Shown: positions 17,364 through 26,580, numbered from the stretch's first letter. The stretch is DNA of 64,000 nucleotides from Ruminococcus flavefaciens (GCF_900116855.1 NZ_UETD01000010.1:1-64000), one strand, 5' to 3'. The notes: generated by a model from the letters alone, not told the origin. Made by a program: numbers and translations.

Positions 17364-17579
17364 TTACTCCTTGTCGTCATCGATGAATTCAAGGATATCT
17401 CCGGGCTGGCACTGAAGCACCTTGCAGATGGCATTGAGGGTGGAGAAGCGAATAGCGCTGACCTTTCCTGTTTTCAGCTTGGAGAGGTTAACGTTGCTGA
17501 CGCCAACGCGGTCACTGAGCTCGTTAAGGCTCATTTTTCTGTCCGCCATAACGCGGTCAAGTCTGAGGATTATCGACAT
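17364..17579 (-). CDS. XRE family helix-turn-helix regulator
   Basis: This encodes 71 residues that are almost entirely one Cro/CI-type HTH: LNELSDRVGVSNVNLSKLKTG is the two-helix unit, and ICKVLQCQPGDILEF the family C-terminal helix. It resembles the small YozG-like regulators that accompany DUF2975 proteins. GAGGTGG lies before the ATG. It is the last gene of a five-gene minus-strand cassette, 9 nt after a DUF2975 gene. It probably controls that cassette; the palindrome at 19896 is a candidate site. Confidence 0.88.
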   Translation of the reverse strand: MSIILRLDRVMADRKMSLNELSDRVGVSNVNLSKLKTGKVSAIRFSTLNAICKVLQCQPGDILEFIDDDKE

Positions 17580-17588
17580 ATTCCCACC

Positions 17589-18260
17589 TCACAGTGTCTC
17601 GTCGGACTCGCGCTGGAGCTTTGCGCCGTAGTTGAATACGCTGATGAACAGCAGAACTATGAGCACGAAGATGACCGTTGTGATACCGCCGAGATTTCCC
17701 ACTATAAGCTTGTATAATGCCCATGGGATAAGCGAAAAACCGAATGACTTCATCTTTTTCAGCACATTGTCCTCAAAGGGCGAGTCGCAGGTTGCCAGTG
17801 CCTTTGCAAGTTTCTTGCCGAAGATGACGATGATACTGAGTATCAGCAGGGATAAAGCTATCAGCGCCATTGCGCCTGCTGCCACCAGCTTCAGCTCGGT
17901 TCCCGTCAGCTTGTCCAGCAGGAAGCTTATGTCATAGACCTTGTTGTTGTCCTCGTCCCTGTTCTCGGTAACGGAGTATTTCAGCTGTCTGCCTTCCTTG
18001 CCGACTTCCACGTCTTCCTCATTTATTACGATGAACTTTTCGGGCAGCTCATGGCTGACGGTCACGCTGCCTTTGAAATCGCCCTTGAGAGCCACTGCGT
18101 CCTTAGGCAGTGTACAGAAATATATTGACATCACTATGCAGGTCACCATGCCGATGATGAGTGCGGTGAGGGCTATATTCAGCATTATCCCGCTGACCTT
18201 GCCCAGTGTGTTCACCTTCTCTACGTTCTTGTCCTTGTTTGATACTGTTGCATTTACCAT
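17589..18260 (-). CDS. DUF2975 membrane protein (paralogue 4, long)
   Basis: This encodes 223 residues with four hydrophobic helices (about 22-45, 125-150, 175-190, 195-212). It has an extra extracellular segment between helices 1 and 2 (about 50-115) that the three sister proteins lack. It ends in LQRESDETL, the tail shared by all four paralogues. The ATG at 18260 follows AGGAGG; the longer reading frame to 18593 is only an overlap with the next gene in another frame. Function is unknown; such proteins accompany YozG-like HTH regulators. Confidence 0.75.
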   Translation of the reverse strand: MVNATVSNKDKNVEKVNTLGKVSGIMLNIALTALIIGMVTCIVMSIYFCTLPKDAVALKGDFKGSVTVSHELPEKFIVINEEDVEVGKEGRQLKYSVTENRDEDNNKVYDISFLLDKLTGTELKLVAAGAMALIALSLLILSIIVIFGKKLAKALATCDSPFEDNVLKKMKSFGFSLIPWALYKLIVGNLGGITTVIFVLIVLLFISVFNYGAKLQRESDETL

Positions 18261-18277
18261 TAATAATCCCTCCTGTT

Positions 18278-18745
18278 TTATAATGTTTCGTCCGATTCTT
18301 TCTGGAGCTTTGCGCCATAGCGGAAAACTACGGAAAACGCATAAAGCACCAGTCCTGCCAGCCAGAACAGGTCCGGCTCGATTTTTCCCGAGCCTATAAA
18401 TACCAGAGCATTGCAGGCTATCTCCATAACGATGAAGTAAATTCCCAGATCGCGGACGCGGTTTGCGATCTTCTTGGTAAAGGGCGTCCTGCCCTTGCTG
18501 AGATATGACATAGTCTTCATGGCGGAGATGAACGCGCCCACCACGCCTACCACAAGGAAGAAAATGGCGGCAATGGAAAGTATGCCTTTCCATAGGGGCA
18601 TATCGTTGATGTCCATATGCACATTGTGTCGTTTTACGTTGTCGGGCCAGATGTCGCAGCAGTTAAGTATGCAGTAAAAAAACATTGCATAGAAAGTAAA
18701 CCTGCTGAGCTTTTTTATCTTTTTTGTAAGCTTCTCCTTATCCAT
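18278..18745 (-). CDS. DUF2975 membrane protein (paralogue 3)
   Basis: This encodes 155 residues with four predicted helices. The motif YLSKGRTPFTKKIANRVRDLG between helices 2 and 3 and the end FRYGAKLQKESDETL match the DUF2975 pattern. The start at 18745 follows AAGGAGG, which overlaps the stop of the preceding paralogue (TAAGGAGG). It is the closest relative of paralogue 1 (19230): both share WLAGLVLYAFSVVFRYG-like text. Function is unknown. Confidence 0.75.
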   Translation of the reverse strand: MDKEKLTKKIKKLSRFTFYAMFFYCILNCCDIWPDNVKRHNVHMDINDMPLWKGILSIAAIFFLVVGVVGAFISAMKTMSYLSKGRTPFTKKIANRVRDLGIYFIVMEIACNALVFIGSGKIEPDLFWLAGLVLYAFSVVFRYGAKLQKESDETL

Positions 18746-18755
18746 AGCGCCCTCC

Positions 18756-19217
18756 TTATAATGTCTCGTCGGACTCGGTCTGGAGCAGGTTCCCGTAGCG
18801 CAGTATCTCACCGAAGAAGAAACACAGTGCTGCGTTGAATATTGAGCCTGAGCCAATAATACTTATTTTGGCGAAGCCAAGATACATTCCCACGATTATC
18901 GACGGCAGGACTGCATTTATCAGGAACAGCAGTGCTATTATGCGGATAGCGGTGATATTGCCATTAGTAAAAGGTCTGGCGTTTTTGGCTATCCTATAGA
19001 AAATGGCAGCTGCTATAATAAGTATGACGGAGCATATGATGTTTGATAAAGCTGTCTTTAGCATCATCTTTTTGACATAGTCGTCGGATATTCTTTCTGT
19101 ATCTGATAAAAGCTGATAAAAGCCTGCACAGGCTGTCAGGGCAGCGCCGATCAAAGATATTATCATTATGGCGAGACTGCTCTCTTTTATTTTTGCTTCT
19201 ACGTTTGATCTGCTCAT
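18756..19217 (-). CDS. DUF2975 membrane protein (paralogue 2, divergent)
   Basis: This encodes 153 residues with four helices. It is the most divergent of the four: the linker reads KNARPFTNGNITAIRIIA instead of KGxxPFxxKxxxxxxxLG. It keeps the PF core and the end RYGNLLQTESDETL. Its stop abuts the ribosome binding site of paralogue 3. Function is unknown. Confidence 0.72.
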   Translation of the reverse strand: MSRSNVEAKIKESSLAIMIISLIGAALTACAGFYQLLSDTERISDDYVKKMMLKTALSNIICSVILIIAAAIFYRIAKNARPFTNGNITAIRIIALLFLINAVLPSIIVGMYLGFAKISIIGSGSIFNAALCFFFGEILRYGNLLQTESDETL

Positions 19218-19229
19218 TGTTAAGCCTCC

Positions 19230-19721
19230 TTATAATGTCTCATCTGACTCTTTCTGTAAAATTGTTCCATAGCGGAAAACCAGCGAGAATGCACATAAAA
19301 CAAGTCCTGCCAGCCACAGCATACCGATGTGTACGGTGTCGAGGGTGACAAACATGAGGAACGTTCTTACTATCTCGAACACGATACAGCTGACTCCCAG
19401 ATTTTTGATGGACTTGCTTACCTTTTCGTTGAAAGGTGAATTGCCCTTGCTGAGACTGAAAAGCAGCTGAAGTCCGGCAACGATAATGATTATCAGAGTT
19501 GCTGCAAAGGCGATACCGCAGGGAACAGCAGTGAGTATCTTCCACACGGGCATTTCGTCAGCGGCAGCTTCGCCTCCGTCGTATGAGTTCCAGCCGTCCA
19601 TGAAGCCGTTTACCACATCGGGCAGGTAGCGGTAAGCCATAAGAGCGATATAGGCGATGACGCCGACTACTGATATTCTGCTGATGACTTTGAGTTTTGA
19701 GATCATTTTTTCGTTATTCAT
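19230..19721 (-). CDS. DUF2975 membrane protein (paralogue 1)
   Basis: This encodes 163 residues with four helices; LLFSLSKGNSPFNEKVSKSIKNLG is the family linker, and FRYGTILQKESDETL the end. AAGGAG lies about 10 nt before the ATG. It is the first gene of the cassette, 63 nt downstream of a near-consensus promoter on the minus strand. An extra loop of about 20 residues (DGWNSYDGGEAAADE) sits between helices 1 and 2. Confidence 0.75.
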   Translation of the reverse strand: MNNEKMISKLKVISRISVVGVIAYIALMAYRYLPDVVNGFMDGWNSYDGGEAAADEMPVWKILTAVPCGIAFAATLIIIIVAGLQLLFSLSKGNSPFNEKVSKSIKNLGVSCIVFEIVRTFLMFVTLDTVHIGMLWLAGLVLCAFSLVFRYGTILQKESDETL

Positions 19722-19783
19722 AATAATTACTCCTTTTTGAACAGTGTAGTTCCTTTCGGAGGCGTCCCCCCTTCTGTGACTAT

Positions 19784-19812
19784 ATCATATCACGGGTATT
19801 AACGTTTGTCAA
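19784..19812 (-). promoter_or_regulatory. Sigma-A type promoter of the DUF2975-XRE cassette
   Basis: On the minus strand TTGACA (19807-19812) and TATGAT (19784-19789) are 17 bp apart. It points toward the first DUF2975 gene. Confidence 0.85.
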
Positions 19813-19825
19813 TGGATTTTTAATG

Positions 19826-19913
19826 TTTATCGTTAATTATTGTATGTTTGCATATAAATGGCAGTCCTCGGAACGGCAGTCTTTGTACAATTTTTACGAT
19901 AAATATTTATCGT
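19826..19913. promoter_or_regulatory. Candidate XRE operator sites (TTTATCGT palindrome)
   Basis: A perfect 18-bp palindrome, ACGATAAATATTTATCGT, occupies 19896-19913. A related half site, TTTATCGTTAA, lies at 19827-19837. Both are upstream of the -35 box of the DUF2975 cassette, at 14 and 84 bp. Assignment to the XRE protein is inference from location. Confidence 0.5.
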
Positions 19914-19999
19914 TTATCATTAAATGAGAGCAGTATTTTATATTCAATGTAGACATCCGCAATCAAATGTGTTATAATATAGTAAATCATAATTTAGCG

Positions 20000-20163
20000 C
20001 AAGCGCTAATAGTGATTAGTGCATAGTGGTTAGTGATTAGTTAATGTGTTCGCTGCGCTCACATTATTTAAATAACGTCGCCGAAGGCGACACCACAACT
20101 ATTCACTATTCACTAATCACTATTCACTCAAATCAAAATTTAGCGAAGCTAAATTTTGATTTA
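20000..20163. repeat. Mosaic inverted repeat before the beta-CASP gene
   Basis: AGTGATTAGTG-like units at 20010-20042 face CACTAATCACTATTCACT units at 20098-20130. A GTCGCCGAAGGCGAC hairpin lies near 20078, and a 13-bp hairpin with a GAA loop at 20132-20160. The GTTGCC/GGCGAC unit also occurs at 3620, and the GTGATTAG units at 39095. Confidence 0.7.
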
Positions 20164-20180
20164 TCACAGGAGGTTATTCT

Positions 20181-21776
20181 ATGAAAATGACTTTTATCGG
20201 CGCTACCCATGAGGTAACGGGCAGCTGCACATATATAGAAGCCTGCGGCAAGAAGTTCCTCATAGACTTCGGTATGCAGCAGGGAGAGGACATATATGAG
20301 AATGTACAGGTGCCTGTTGCGCCTGCAAATATCGACTTTGTGCTCCTTACCCACGCACATATCGACCATTCGGGACTTCTTCCTCTCCTATATGCAGGCG
20401 GATTTCAGGGGGAGATACACGCCACAGAGGCTACCTCAAACCTGTGCAGCGTAATGCTCCGCGACAGTGCCCACATTCAGGAATTTGAAGCAGAATGGCG
20501 CAACAGAAAGGCTGCCAGACGAGGTGAGGAGCCTTATCAGCCCCTCTACACCATGGACGATGCTATCGGAGCCATCGAGCTTTTCATTCCTCATAAATAC
20601 GATACCGAGGTGGAGATAGCTGAGGGCATAAAGGTACTGTTCCGCGATGCAGGACATCTTCTCGGCTCATCAAGCATACTCCTCACCCTTACAGAGGACG
20701 GCGTCACCAAGACCATTGCATTCTCGGGCGACATCGGCAACACCGAGCAGCCACTTATCCGCGACCCTCAGTTCATCGAGGCTGCGGACTACGTTATGAT
20801 AGAGTCCACCTACGGAAACCGCGTACACGACCGCCCCACCGACTATACCTCATCTCTTGCAAAGGTGCTTCAGGAGACCTTTGACCGCGGCGGCAGCGTC
20901 ATAATCCCCTCATTTGCTGTGGGCAGAACGCAGGAAATGCTCTATTTCATAAGGCATATCAAGAATGAAGGACTTGTAAAGGGCCACGACGGCTTCCCCG
21001 TATATGTGGACAGTCCCCTTGCCAATGAGGCAACGGATATATTTATCAGCAACCGCGAGAGCTGCTACGATGAGGAAGCCCTCTCATTTGTCCGCAAGGG
21101 CATAAATCCCATTGCCTTTGAGGGACTTATCCGCACTGTCACCAGCAACGACTCCGTTGCCATCAACAGTGATGAACGTCCCAAGGTGATAATCTCAGCC
21201 AGCGGTATGTGCGAGGCAGGACGTATCAAGCATCACCTCAAGCACAACCTCTGGAAGAAGCAGAACACCATACTTTTCGTTGGATATCAGGCAAGCAATA
21301 CCCTTGGAAGAGCACTTATCGAAGGCGCCAAGAGGGTAAAGCTCTTTGGCGAGACCGTAAAGGTTGCCGCCCGTATTACACAGCTTCCCGGTATCAGCGG
21401 ACACGCAGACGTCAACGGTCTCCTTGCATGGGCAAAGGCAGTTTCGGGAGTAAAGCGCTTCTTCGTAAACCACGGCGAGGCAAGCTCCTCCGAGAGCTTC
21501 GCACAGAGACTCCGTGACGAGCTGGGAGCAGAGGTCTACGTTCCGTACAGCGGAGCCGAGTTCGACATCGCCGAGAACGTCATAACCGTAGATGCCGAGC
21601 CCATACCGATACCCAAGAGGAAAAATACCGCCAATTACAGTATCGCTTACAGCGACCTTCTGGCAGCTTCGGAGCGTCTCTCCGCACTCATCAAGGACTC
21701 TGACGGAAGGACTAATGCAGATATGCGTCAGCTCACCGAGGCAATCCATAAACTGTGTGATGACTGGAAGCTATGA
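20181..21776 (+). CDS. Beta-CASP metallo-beta-lactamase ribonuclease (CPSF-like)
   Basis: This encodes 531 residues. The N-terminal metallo-beta-lactamase part has LTHAHIDHSG (His 58, His 60, Asp 62, His 63), HLLGSSSI and FSGDIGN. The beta-CASP part has SFAVGRTQEML, SGMCEAGR and GHADVNGLLAW. This is the bacterial archaeal-CPSF-like type, which cuts RNA endo- or exonucleolytically. AGGAGGT precedes the ATG. It overlaps the next gene by ATGA. The C-terminal 60 residues are an extra tail. Confidence 0.9.
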   Translation: MKMTFIGATHEVTGSCTYIEACGKKFLIDFGMQQGEDIYENVQVPVAPANIDFVLLTHAHIDHSGLLPLLYAGGFQGEIHATEATSNLCSVMLRDSAHIQEFEAEWRNRKAARRGEEPYQPLYTMDDAIGAIELFIPHKYDTEVEIAEGIKVLFRDAGHLLGSSSILLTLTEDGVTKTIAFSGDIGNTEQPLIRDPQFIEAADYVMIESTYGNRVHDRPTDYTSSLAKVLQETFDRGGSVIIPSFAVGRTQEMLYFIRHIKNEGLVKGHDGFPVYVDSPLANEATDIFISNRESCYDEEALSFVRKGINPIAFEGLIRTVTSNDSVAINSDERPKVIISASGMCEAGRIKHHLKHNLWKKQNTILFVGYQASNTLGRALIEGAKRVKLFGETVKVAARITQLPGISGHADVNGLLAWAKAVSGVKRFFVNHGEASSSESFAQRLRDELGAEVYVPYSGAEFDIAENVITVDAEPIPIPKRKNTANYSIAYSDLLAASERLSALIKDSDGRTNADMRQLTEAIHKLCDDWKL

Positions 21777-22483
21777 GAAGAATATGCCCTAAATGCGGCA
21801 GCGAGATACCCGAAGGAGAGCTCAGCTGCCCCGTATGCAGGGAGATAGATGAGCTTGATAAGAAAAACCGCAGAAAGATGGGCATGGCAGTATATGCAGC
21901 AGTAGTTGCCGCAGCGGCAGTATTTGCAGCTCTGCTGCTGACAAGCGGTATCAGGGATTTTTCTGTTGAGCTGGAAAACGCACGACACCCCATATACATT
22001 CCCGATTTTATATTCAGGTACTTGCTGCTGCCGACGGCATTTGCAGTATTTACTGTACTGATAGTCCTGTTCGACCGCTCGCCCTATCTCGGCATACTTC
22101 CCGTAACGGGCATGGCGGCGGAGGGAGTGCAGTTTCTGGCGCACACCCGTGATAATATCTACGCATTCCCGCAAAAGGACGGATATTTTTTCGGCACAGT
22201 GGCTTTGGACTTCTTTTCCGCAGTGCTTGTGGTGCTGCTGCTCATATTCATGTTCAGGCTCACGCGGCGTGACTACACCATAAATCAGAGCAGATGGCTC
22301 ATAGTAGCTGCATTTGTGCCCGTATTTGCAAGGGTACTGCTGAATGTATGCCTGATGGACCTCATGGAGGACTATAAGTTCGCAGGAGGCGTATCCGAAT
22401 GGGCAGACCAGACGAAGATGTACCTGCTTTTCGGCGCAGCCCTTGTGAACGTCAAGAAGCGCAGTCTTTTGAGCAAGAAGTAA
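21773..22483 (+). CDS. Zinc-ribbon membrane protein, unknown function
   Basis: This encodes 236 residues. The N-terminus is a zinc ribbon (CPKCGSEIPEGELSCPVC), followed by about five to six hydrophobic helices starting near residue 36. Its ATG overlaps the stop of the beta-CASP gene (ATGA), so the two are coupled. No enzymatic motif was recognised. Proteins with this layout are common in Ruminococcus-type genomes, but their role is unknown. Confidence 0.6.
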   Translation: MRRICPKCGSEIPEGELSCPVCREIDELDKKNRRKMGMAVYAAVVAAAAVFAALLLTSGIRDFSVELENARHPIYIPDFIFRYLLLPTAFAVFTVLIVLFDRSPYLGILPVTGMAAEGVQFLAHTRDNIYAFPQKDGYFFGTVALDFFSAVLVVLLLIFMFRLTRRDYTINQSRWLIVAAFVPVFARVLLNVCLMDLMEDYKFAGGVSEWADQTKMYLLFGAALVNVKKRSLLSKK

Positions 22484-22516
22484 ACCATTATTCATCACAG
22501 AAAGGAGGCAGCTGTA

Positions 22517-23842
22517 TTGGAACTCGATAAGAATACCGACAAGGTACTGTCGGTGCTTGAACAGAATGGCTATGAAGCCTATATGGTAGGCGGCTGCGTC
22601 CGCGACAGGATAATGGGCAGAGAGATACATGACACCGATATAACCACAAATGCCCTTCCCGAGCAGATAATGGAAGCCTTCAGCGGCTACAGGATCATAC
22701 CCACAGGCATCAAACACGGCACAGTCACCGTTATCTGCGGCGATGTGCCCTATGAGATAACTACATATCGGATAGACGGAGAGTACACCGACCACCGCCG
22801 CCCCGACAGCGTGGAGTTCACTACGGATATAGCTGATGACCTTGCACGCCGCGATTTCACCGTGAACGCCATAGCTATGGACAGGCACGGAAATATCGTT
22901 GACCCGTTCGGCGGCAGGGAGGATATCGAAAGAAAGCTCATCCGCTGCGTAGGAGCGCCCGAGCAGAGGTTTGCTGAGGACGCCCTGCGTATAATGCGCG
23001 CCATACGCTTTTCCTCTCAGCTGGGATTCAGGATAGACGTCAGGACAGCAAGAGCCATATACGATATGAACTCACAGCTCAGCAACATCTCCCGTGAGCG
23101 CATAAGGGAGGAGCTTGACAAGACCATCTGCGGCAGGAATGCGGTTGAGGTCCTTATGGAGTACAGCAACGTCATTATCTCAGTGATACCCGAAGTCAAG
23201 CCCTGCATCGGTCTGGATCAGCGTTCACCCTATCATAAGTACAACGTCTGGGAGCACATGATACGCGCCATGGGGGCGGCTCCGCAGGAGGACCTGCTTC
23301 TCCGCAGGACGCTGTTCTTCCACGATATCGGCAAGCCACCCTGCATGAAGCTTGACGAGACAGGCAGGGGACATTTCAAGCAGCACGACCGCGTGGGAGC
23401 GGAAATGACCGAGAAAATAATGAAGCGGCTCCGCTATGACAAACGCACTATCGCCGACACAGTTAAGCTCATCGCCTATCACAGCAAGAAGCTGAAAAAC
23501 AGGACGGACGTAAAGAAGATGCTGTCCGTAATGGGCGACAAGCTTTTCTTCAAGCTCATGGAGCTGAAAAAGTGCGATAACTCCGCGAAAAATCCGTTTG
23601 TAGCAGACGAGAACCACGTTTTTGACAGCTATATGGAAATGGCACGGGAAATGATAGCAAACAACGAATGCCGCAGTATAAAGGGACTTGCCGTAAAAGG
23701 CACCGACCTCATGGCTCTCGGACTTGAGGGCGAGGAGATAGGAACGGTCCTTGAAGAAATATTACAGCTTGTTATGGAGGAGCGCCTTATCAACGAAAAA
23801 CGCGCCCTCATGAAATATATAAGACAGAGGTGCAGCAGATGA
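22517..23842 (+). CDS. cca: CCA tRNA nucleotidyltransferase
   Basis: This adds or repairs the CCA end of tRNA. Its 441 residues hold the nucleotidyltransferase motif GGCVRDRIMGREIHDTDI, RRDFTVNAIA, the RFAEDALRIMRAIRF neck, and an HD-like segment (FFHDIGKP). It starts at a TTG (22517) behind a perfect AAAGGAGG at 22501-22508. It overlaps pflA by ATGA at the end. The HD segment suggests a phosphohydrolase-like domain, which in other bacteria adds a repair activity. Confidence 0.93.
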   Translation: MELDKNTDKVLSVLEQNGYEAYMVGGCVRDRIMGREIHDTDITTNALPEQIMEAFSGYRIIPTGIKHGTVTVICGDVPYEITTYRIDGEYTDHRRPDSVEFTTDIADDLARRDFTVNAIAMDRHGNIVDPFGGREDIERKLIRCVGAPEQRFAEDALRIMRAIRFSSQLGFRIDVRTARAIYDMNSQLSNISRERIREELDKTICGRNAVEVLMEYSNVIISVIPEVKPCIGLDQRSPYHKYNVWEHMIRAMGAAPQEDLLLRRTLFFHDIGKPPCMKLDETGRGHFKQHDRVGAEMTEKIMKRLRYDKRTIADTVKLIAYHSKKLKNRTDVKKMLSVMGDKLFFKLMELKKCDNSAKNPFVADENHVFDSYMEMAREMIANNECRSIKGLAVKGTDLMALGLEGEEIGTVLEEILQLVMEERLINEKRALMKYIRQRCSR

Positions 23843-24582
23843 AAGGACGCATACATTCAACGGAGAGCTTCGGAACGGTAGACGGACCCGGAGTTCGCTT
23901 TGTGGTATTCTTTCAGGGCTGTCCGCTGAGGTGTAAATACTGCCACAATCCCGATACATGGGACTTTTCCGGGGGCAGAGAGGTAACGGCAGAGGAGCTG
24001 ATGAAGGAGTATGACTCCTATAAGGAGTTCTTGAAGTCGGGAGGAATAACCGCAACAGGGGGCGAGCCGCTGGCGCAGCCCGAGTTTCTTGCAGAGCTGT
24101 TCGCTCTTGCAAAGAGCAAGGGTGTCCACACCTGCCTTGACACCTCCGCAGGGGTATATGACCCTGCCCACCATGAGAAGATAGACGAAGCCCTGAAGTA
24201 CACCGACCTTGTCATGCTTGACATAAAGCACATAGACAACGAGGAGCACAAGCGGCTGACGGGCAAGGGGAACCGCAATATACTTGCTTTTGCGGAGCAT
24301 ATCCGCGAGCTGGGCATACCCGTGTGGATACGCCATGTGGTAGTGCCGGGCATCACCGATAAATATGAGGAGCTTTTTGCGCTTGGGGAGTTTCTCTCCA
24401 CTCTCAGCAATATCAAGGCTCTGGACGTACTGCCCTATCATGATATGGCGAAGCCGAAATACGCCGAGCTGGGACTTGATTACCCCTTGGGGGATACCCC
24501 TCCCCTTACCAAGGAGGAAGCCATAAAGGCGCGTGACATCATAATGGACGGCATAAAGTCGGGACTCCGCAAACAGAAGTGA
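23839..24582 (+). CDS. pflA: Pyruvate formate-lyase activating enzyme
   Basis: This radical SAM enzyme makes the glycyl radical on pyruvate formate-lyase. Its 247 residues include ESFGTVDGPGVRFVVF, the CPLRCKYC cluster motif (Cys 28, 32, 35), GGEPLAQPEF and VWIRHVVVPGITD. The start codon at 23839 overlaps the cca stop, and AGAGGTG precedes it. The pfl gene itself is not in the window. A terminator follows. Confidence 0.94.
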   Translation: MKGRIHSTESFGTVDGPGVRFVVFFQGCPLRCKYCHNPDTWDFSGGREVTAEELMKEYDSYKEFLKSGGITATGGEPLAQPEFLAELFALAKSKGVHTCLDTSAGVYDPAHHEKIDEALKYTDLVMLDIKHIDNEEHKRLTGKGNRNILAFAEHIRELGIPVWIRHVVVPGITDKYEELFALGEFLSTLSNIKALDVLPYHDMAKPKYAELGLDYPLGDTPPLTKEEAIKARDIIMDGIKSGLRKQK

Positions 24583-24592
24583 ATAAACACAG

Positions 24593-24622
24593 AGACCTCC
24601 GTAACCAAACGGAGGTCTTTTT
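24593..24622 (+). terminator. Terminator after pflA
   Basis: AGACCTCCGT at 24593-24602 pairs with ACGGAGGTCT at 24609-24618, with a T-run. Confidence 0.9.
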
Positions 24623-24680
24623 CATATAATGATACTGACAAAACGGCGTACCGTATGCCGAAAAGCGGCGGAGGAGAGAT

Positions 24681-26495
24681 ATGTGCGGAATTGCAGGAGC
24701 TGTCAGCTTCATCGAGGATATGCGCGAGGACATGAAGATATACGAAAAAATGCAGCACGCCCTGCTGCGGAGAGGACCCGACCAGCGCGGCATGGTGCTG
24801 AAGCGTCAGGCAGCCCTTATCCATACGCGGCTTGCAGTCATCGACATAGACGGCGGCAGGCAGCCCATGAGCTTCGGGCGGTACACCATAGTCTACAACG
24901 GCGAGCTCTACAACACGGAGGAGCTTAGGCGTGAGCTTGCAGGCGACTTTGACTTCACCACTCATTCCGACACCGAGGTAGTTCTGAAAAGCTACATAAA
25001 ATGGGGAAGCACCTGCGTTGACAGGTTCAACGGCATCTTCGCCCTTGCGGTCTGGGACGAGGAGGAGCAGCGACTTTTCCTTGCACGGGACAGGATAGGT
25101 GTGAAGCCCCTGTTTTACTATGATACGGGAACACGGCTCATCTTTGCTTCCGAGCTGCCCTCCCTGCTGGAGCATCCTCTCGTTCCCCATGAGATAGACG
25201 CAGTTGGGGCGGCGGAGCTTCTTCTCATGGCACCGGGACGGACAATGGGCTGCGGCGTTATCCGCGGCGTAAAGGAGGTAAAGCCGGGCTGGTGCGGATA
25301 CTACACCGCCGAGGGAACGAAGCTGTGGGAGTACTGGCGGCTGAGGGCATATGAGCTTCATGAGAGCTTTGAGGACACCGCCGAGCACGTCCGCGAGCTT
25401 GTGCTGGACTCCGTAAGGCGTCAGCTTGTGTCGGATGTGCCTGTGTGTACCTTTCTTTCGGGAGGACTTGATTCCAGCCTCATCTCCTCCGTGGCGGCAG
25501 CGGAGCTGAAGAAGCAGGGCAGACAGCTCACCACCCTGTCCGTGGACTACCGCAACAACGAGAAATACTTCTGCAGCAGTCATTTCCAGCCCGACAGCGA
25601 CCCCGAGTACATTGCCTGCATGGCTGAATATCTCGGCACCGACCACCATAACATCGTCCTTGACACTGCCGACCTTGCAAAGGCTCTTGATGACGCGGTG
25701 GAAGCACGGGGACTGCCCGGTATGGCAGATGTGGACTCCTCCATGCTGCTGTTCTGCCGCGAGATAAAAAAATACGGCACCGTCGCCCTTTCGGGGGAGT
25801 GTGCCGACGAGATATTCGGGGGCTATCCGTGGTACAGGGACGAGAATACCCGCATGACCGACGGATTTCCGTGGGCGCAGAGCACAGCCTACCGCAGCCG
25901 TTTCCTCTGCGACAGGTATGCCCGTGAGATAGACGCCGTGGACTACGTCTACTCTGCCTACCGAAGAACAGCGGACTACGCCATGAAGCTCCCCGATGAC
26001 AGTCCTCTTGAGTACCGCATGAGGGAGATGACCCAGCTGAATTTCCACTGGTTCATGCAGACCTTGCTGGACCGCAAGGACAGGATGTCCATGTACAGCG
26101 GACTGGAGGTGAGGGTGCCCTTCTGCGATTACCGCATAGCCGAGTATCTGTACAACGTGCCGTGGGAGTACAAGGACTACAAGGGCAGAGAAAAGGGACT
26201 TCTCCGGGAAGCCATGAAGGATTGGCTTCCCGAGAAGGTATTATGGCGGAAAAAGAGCCCCTACCCCAAGACTCACGACCCTGTGTTCCTCGATATTGTG
26301 ACGGAGAGACTGAGGAGCGTACTTGACAGCGGCGGACGGCTCACGGAGCTTGTGAAGCGTGAGGAGCTTGAACGGCTGCTGCGGCATGAGGACCATGTCC
26401 AGTGGTACGGTCAGCTCATGAACCTTCCCCAGACCATAGCCTATTTCCTGCAGCTTAACTGCTGGCTGGAGCGCTTTGACATAAAGCTGGTCTGA
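24681..26495 (+). CDS. asnB: Asparagine synthase (glutamine-hydrolysing)
   Basis: This makes asparagine from aspartate, ATP and glutamine. Its 604 residues start with the Ntn Cys (MCGIAG). ALLRRGPDQRG, YNGELYN and ARDRIGVKPLFY complete the glutaminase. The synthetase domain has the PP-loop SGGLDSSLIS near residue 263 and a later SGECADEIFGGY. GGAGGAGA precedes the ATG. It is flanked by a terminator and a repeat, so it seems monocistronic. Confidence 0.95.
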   Translation: MCGIAGAVSFIEDMREDMKIYEKMQHALLRRGPDQRGMVLKRQAALIHTRLAVIDIDGGRQPMSFGRYTIVYNGELYNTEELRRELAGDFDFTTHSDTEVVLKSYIKWGSTCVDRFNGIFALAVWDEEEQRLFLARDRIGVKPLFYYDTGTRLIFASELPSLLEHPLVPHEIDAVGAAELLLMAPGRTMGCGVIRGVKEVKPGWCGYYTAEGTKLWEYWRLRAYELHESFEDTAEHVRELVLDSVRRQLVSDVPVCTFLSGGLDSSLISSVAAAELKKQGRQLTTLSVDYRNNEKYFCSSHFQPDSDPEYIACMAEYLGTDHHNIVLDTADLAKALDDAVEARGLPGMADVDSSMLLFCREIKKYGTVALSGECADEIFGGYPWYRDENTRMTDGFPWAQSTAYRSRFLCDRYAREIDAVDYVYSAYRRTADYAMKLPDDSPLEYRMREMTQLNFHWFMQTLLDRKDRMSMYSGLEVRVPFCDYRIAEYLYNVPWEYKDYKGREKGLLREAMKDWLPEKVLWRKKSPYPKTHDPVFLDIVTERLRSVLDSGGRLTELVKREELERLLRHEDHVQWYGQLMNLPQTIAYFLQLNCWLERFDIKLV

Positions 26496-26580
26496 TAATG
26501 CATAATCATGGCGGCTATATATGCTTTGCAGGGACGCCCATTGGGCGTCCCTGCGCGCTAATGGCTGTGGAACGCCGAGG
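26496..26580. repeat. GGGACGCCC hairpin repeat after asnB
   Basis: GCAGGGACGCCC at 26528-26539 pairs with GGGCGTCCCTGC at 26543-26554 (12-bp stem, 3-nt loop). It is preceded by a TAATGCATAAT unit near 26496. It belongs to the same family as the hairpins at 17264 and 40100. Confidence 0.7.

Noticed and set aside
18261..18593. N-terminal extension of the long DUF2975 frame
   Set aside because: It overlaps the next DUF2975 gene in another frame and lacks a ribosome binding site, while the ATG at 18260 has AGGAGG.
21728..22888. 386-codon minus-strand frame over the zinc-ribbon gene and the start of cca
   Set aside because: It is antisense to two supported genes and its translation is low in recognisable structure.
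24480..26048. Long 522-codon frame on the minus strand inside asnB
   Set aside because: It is a GC-driven shadow of asnB, which has all catalytic motifs on the plus strand.
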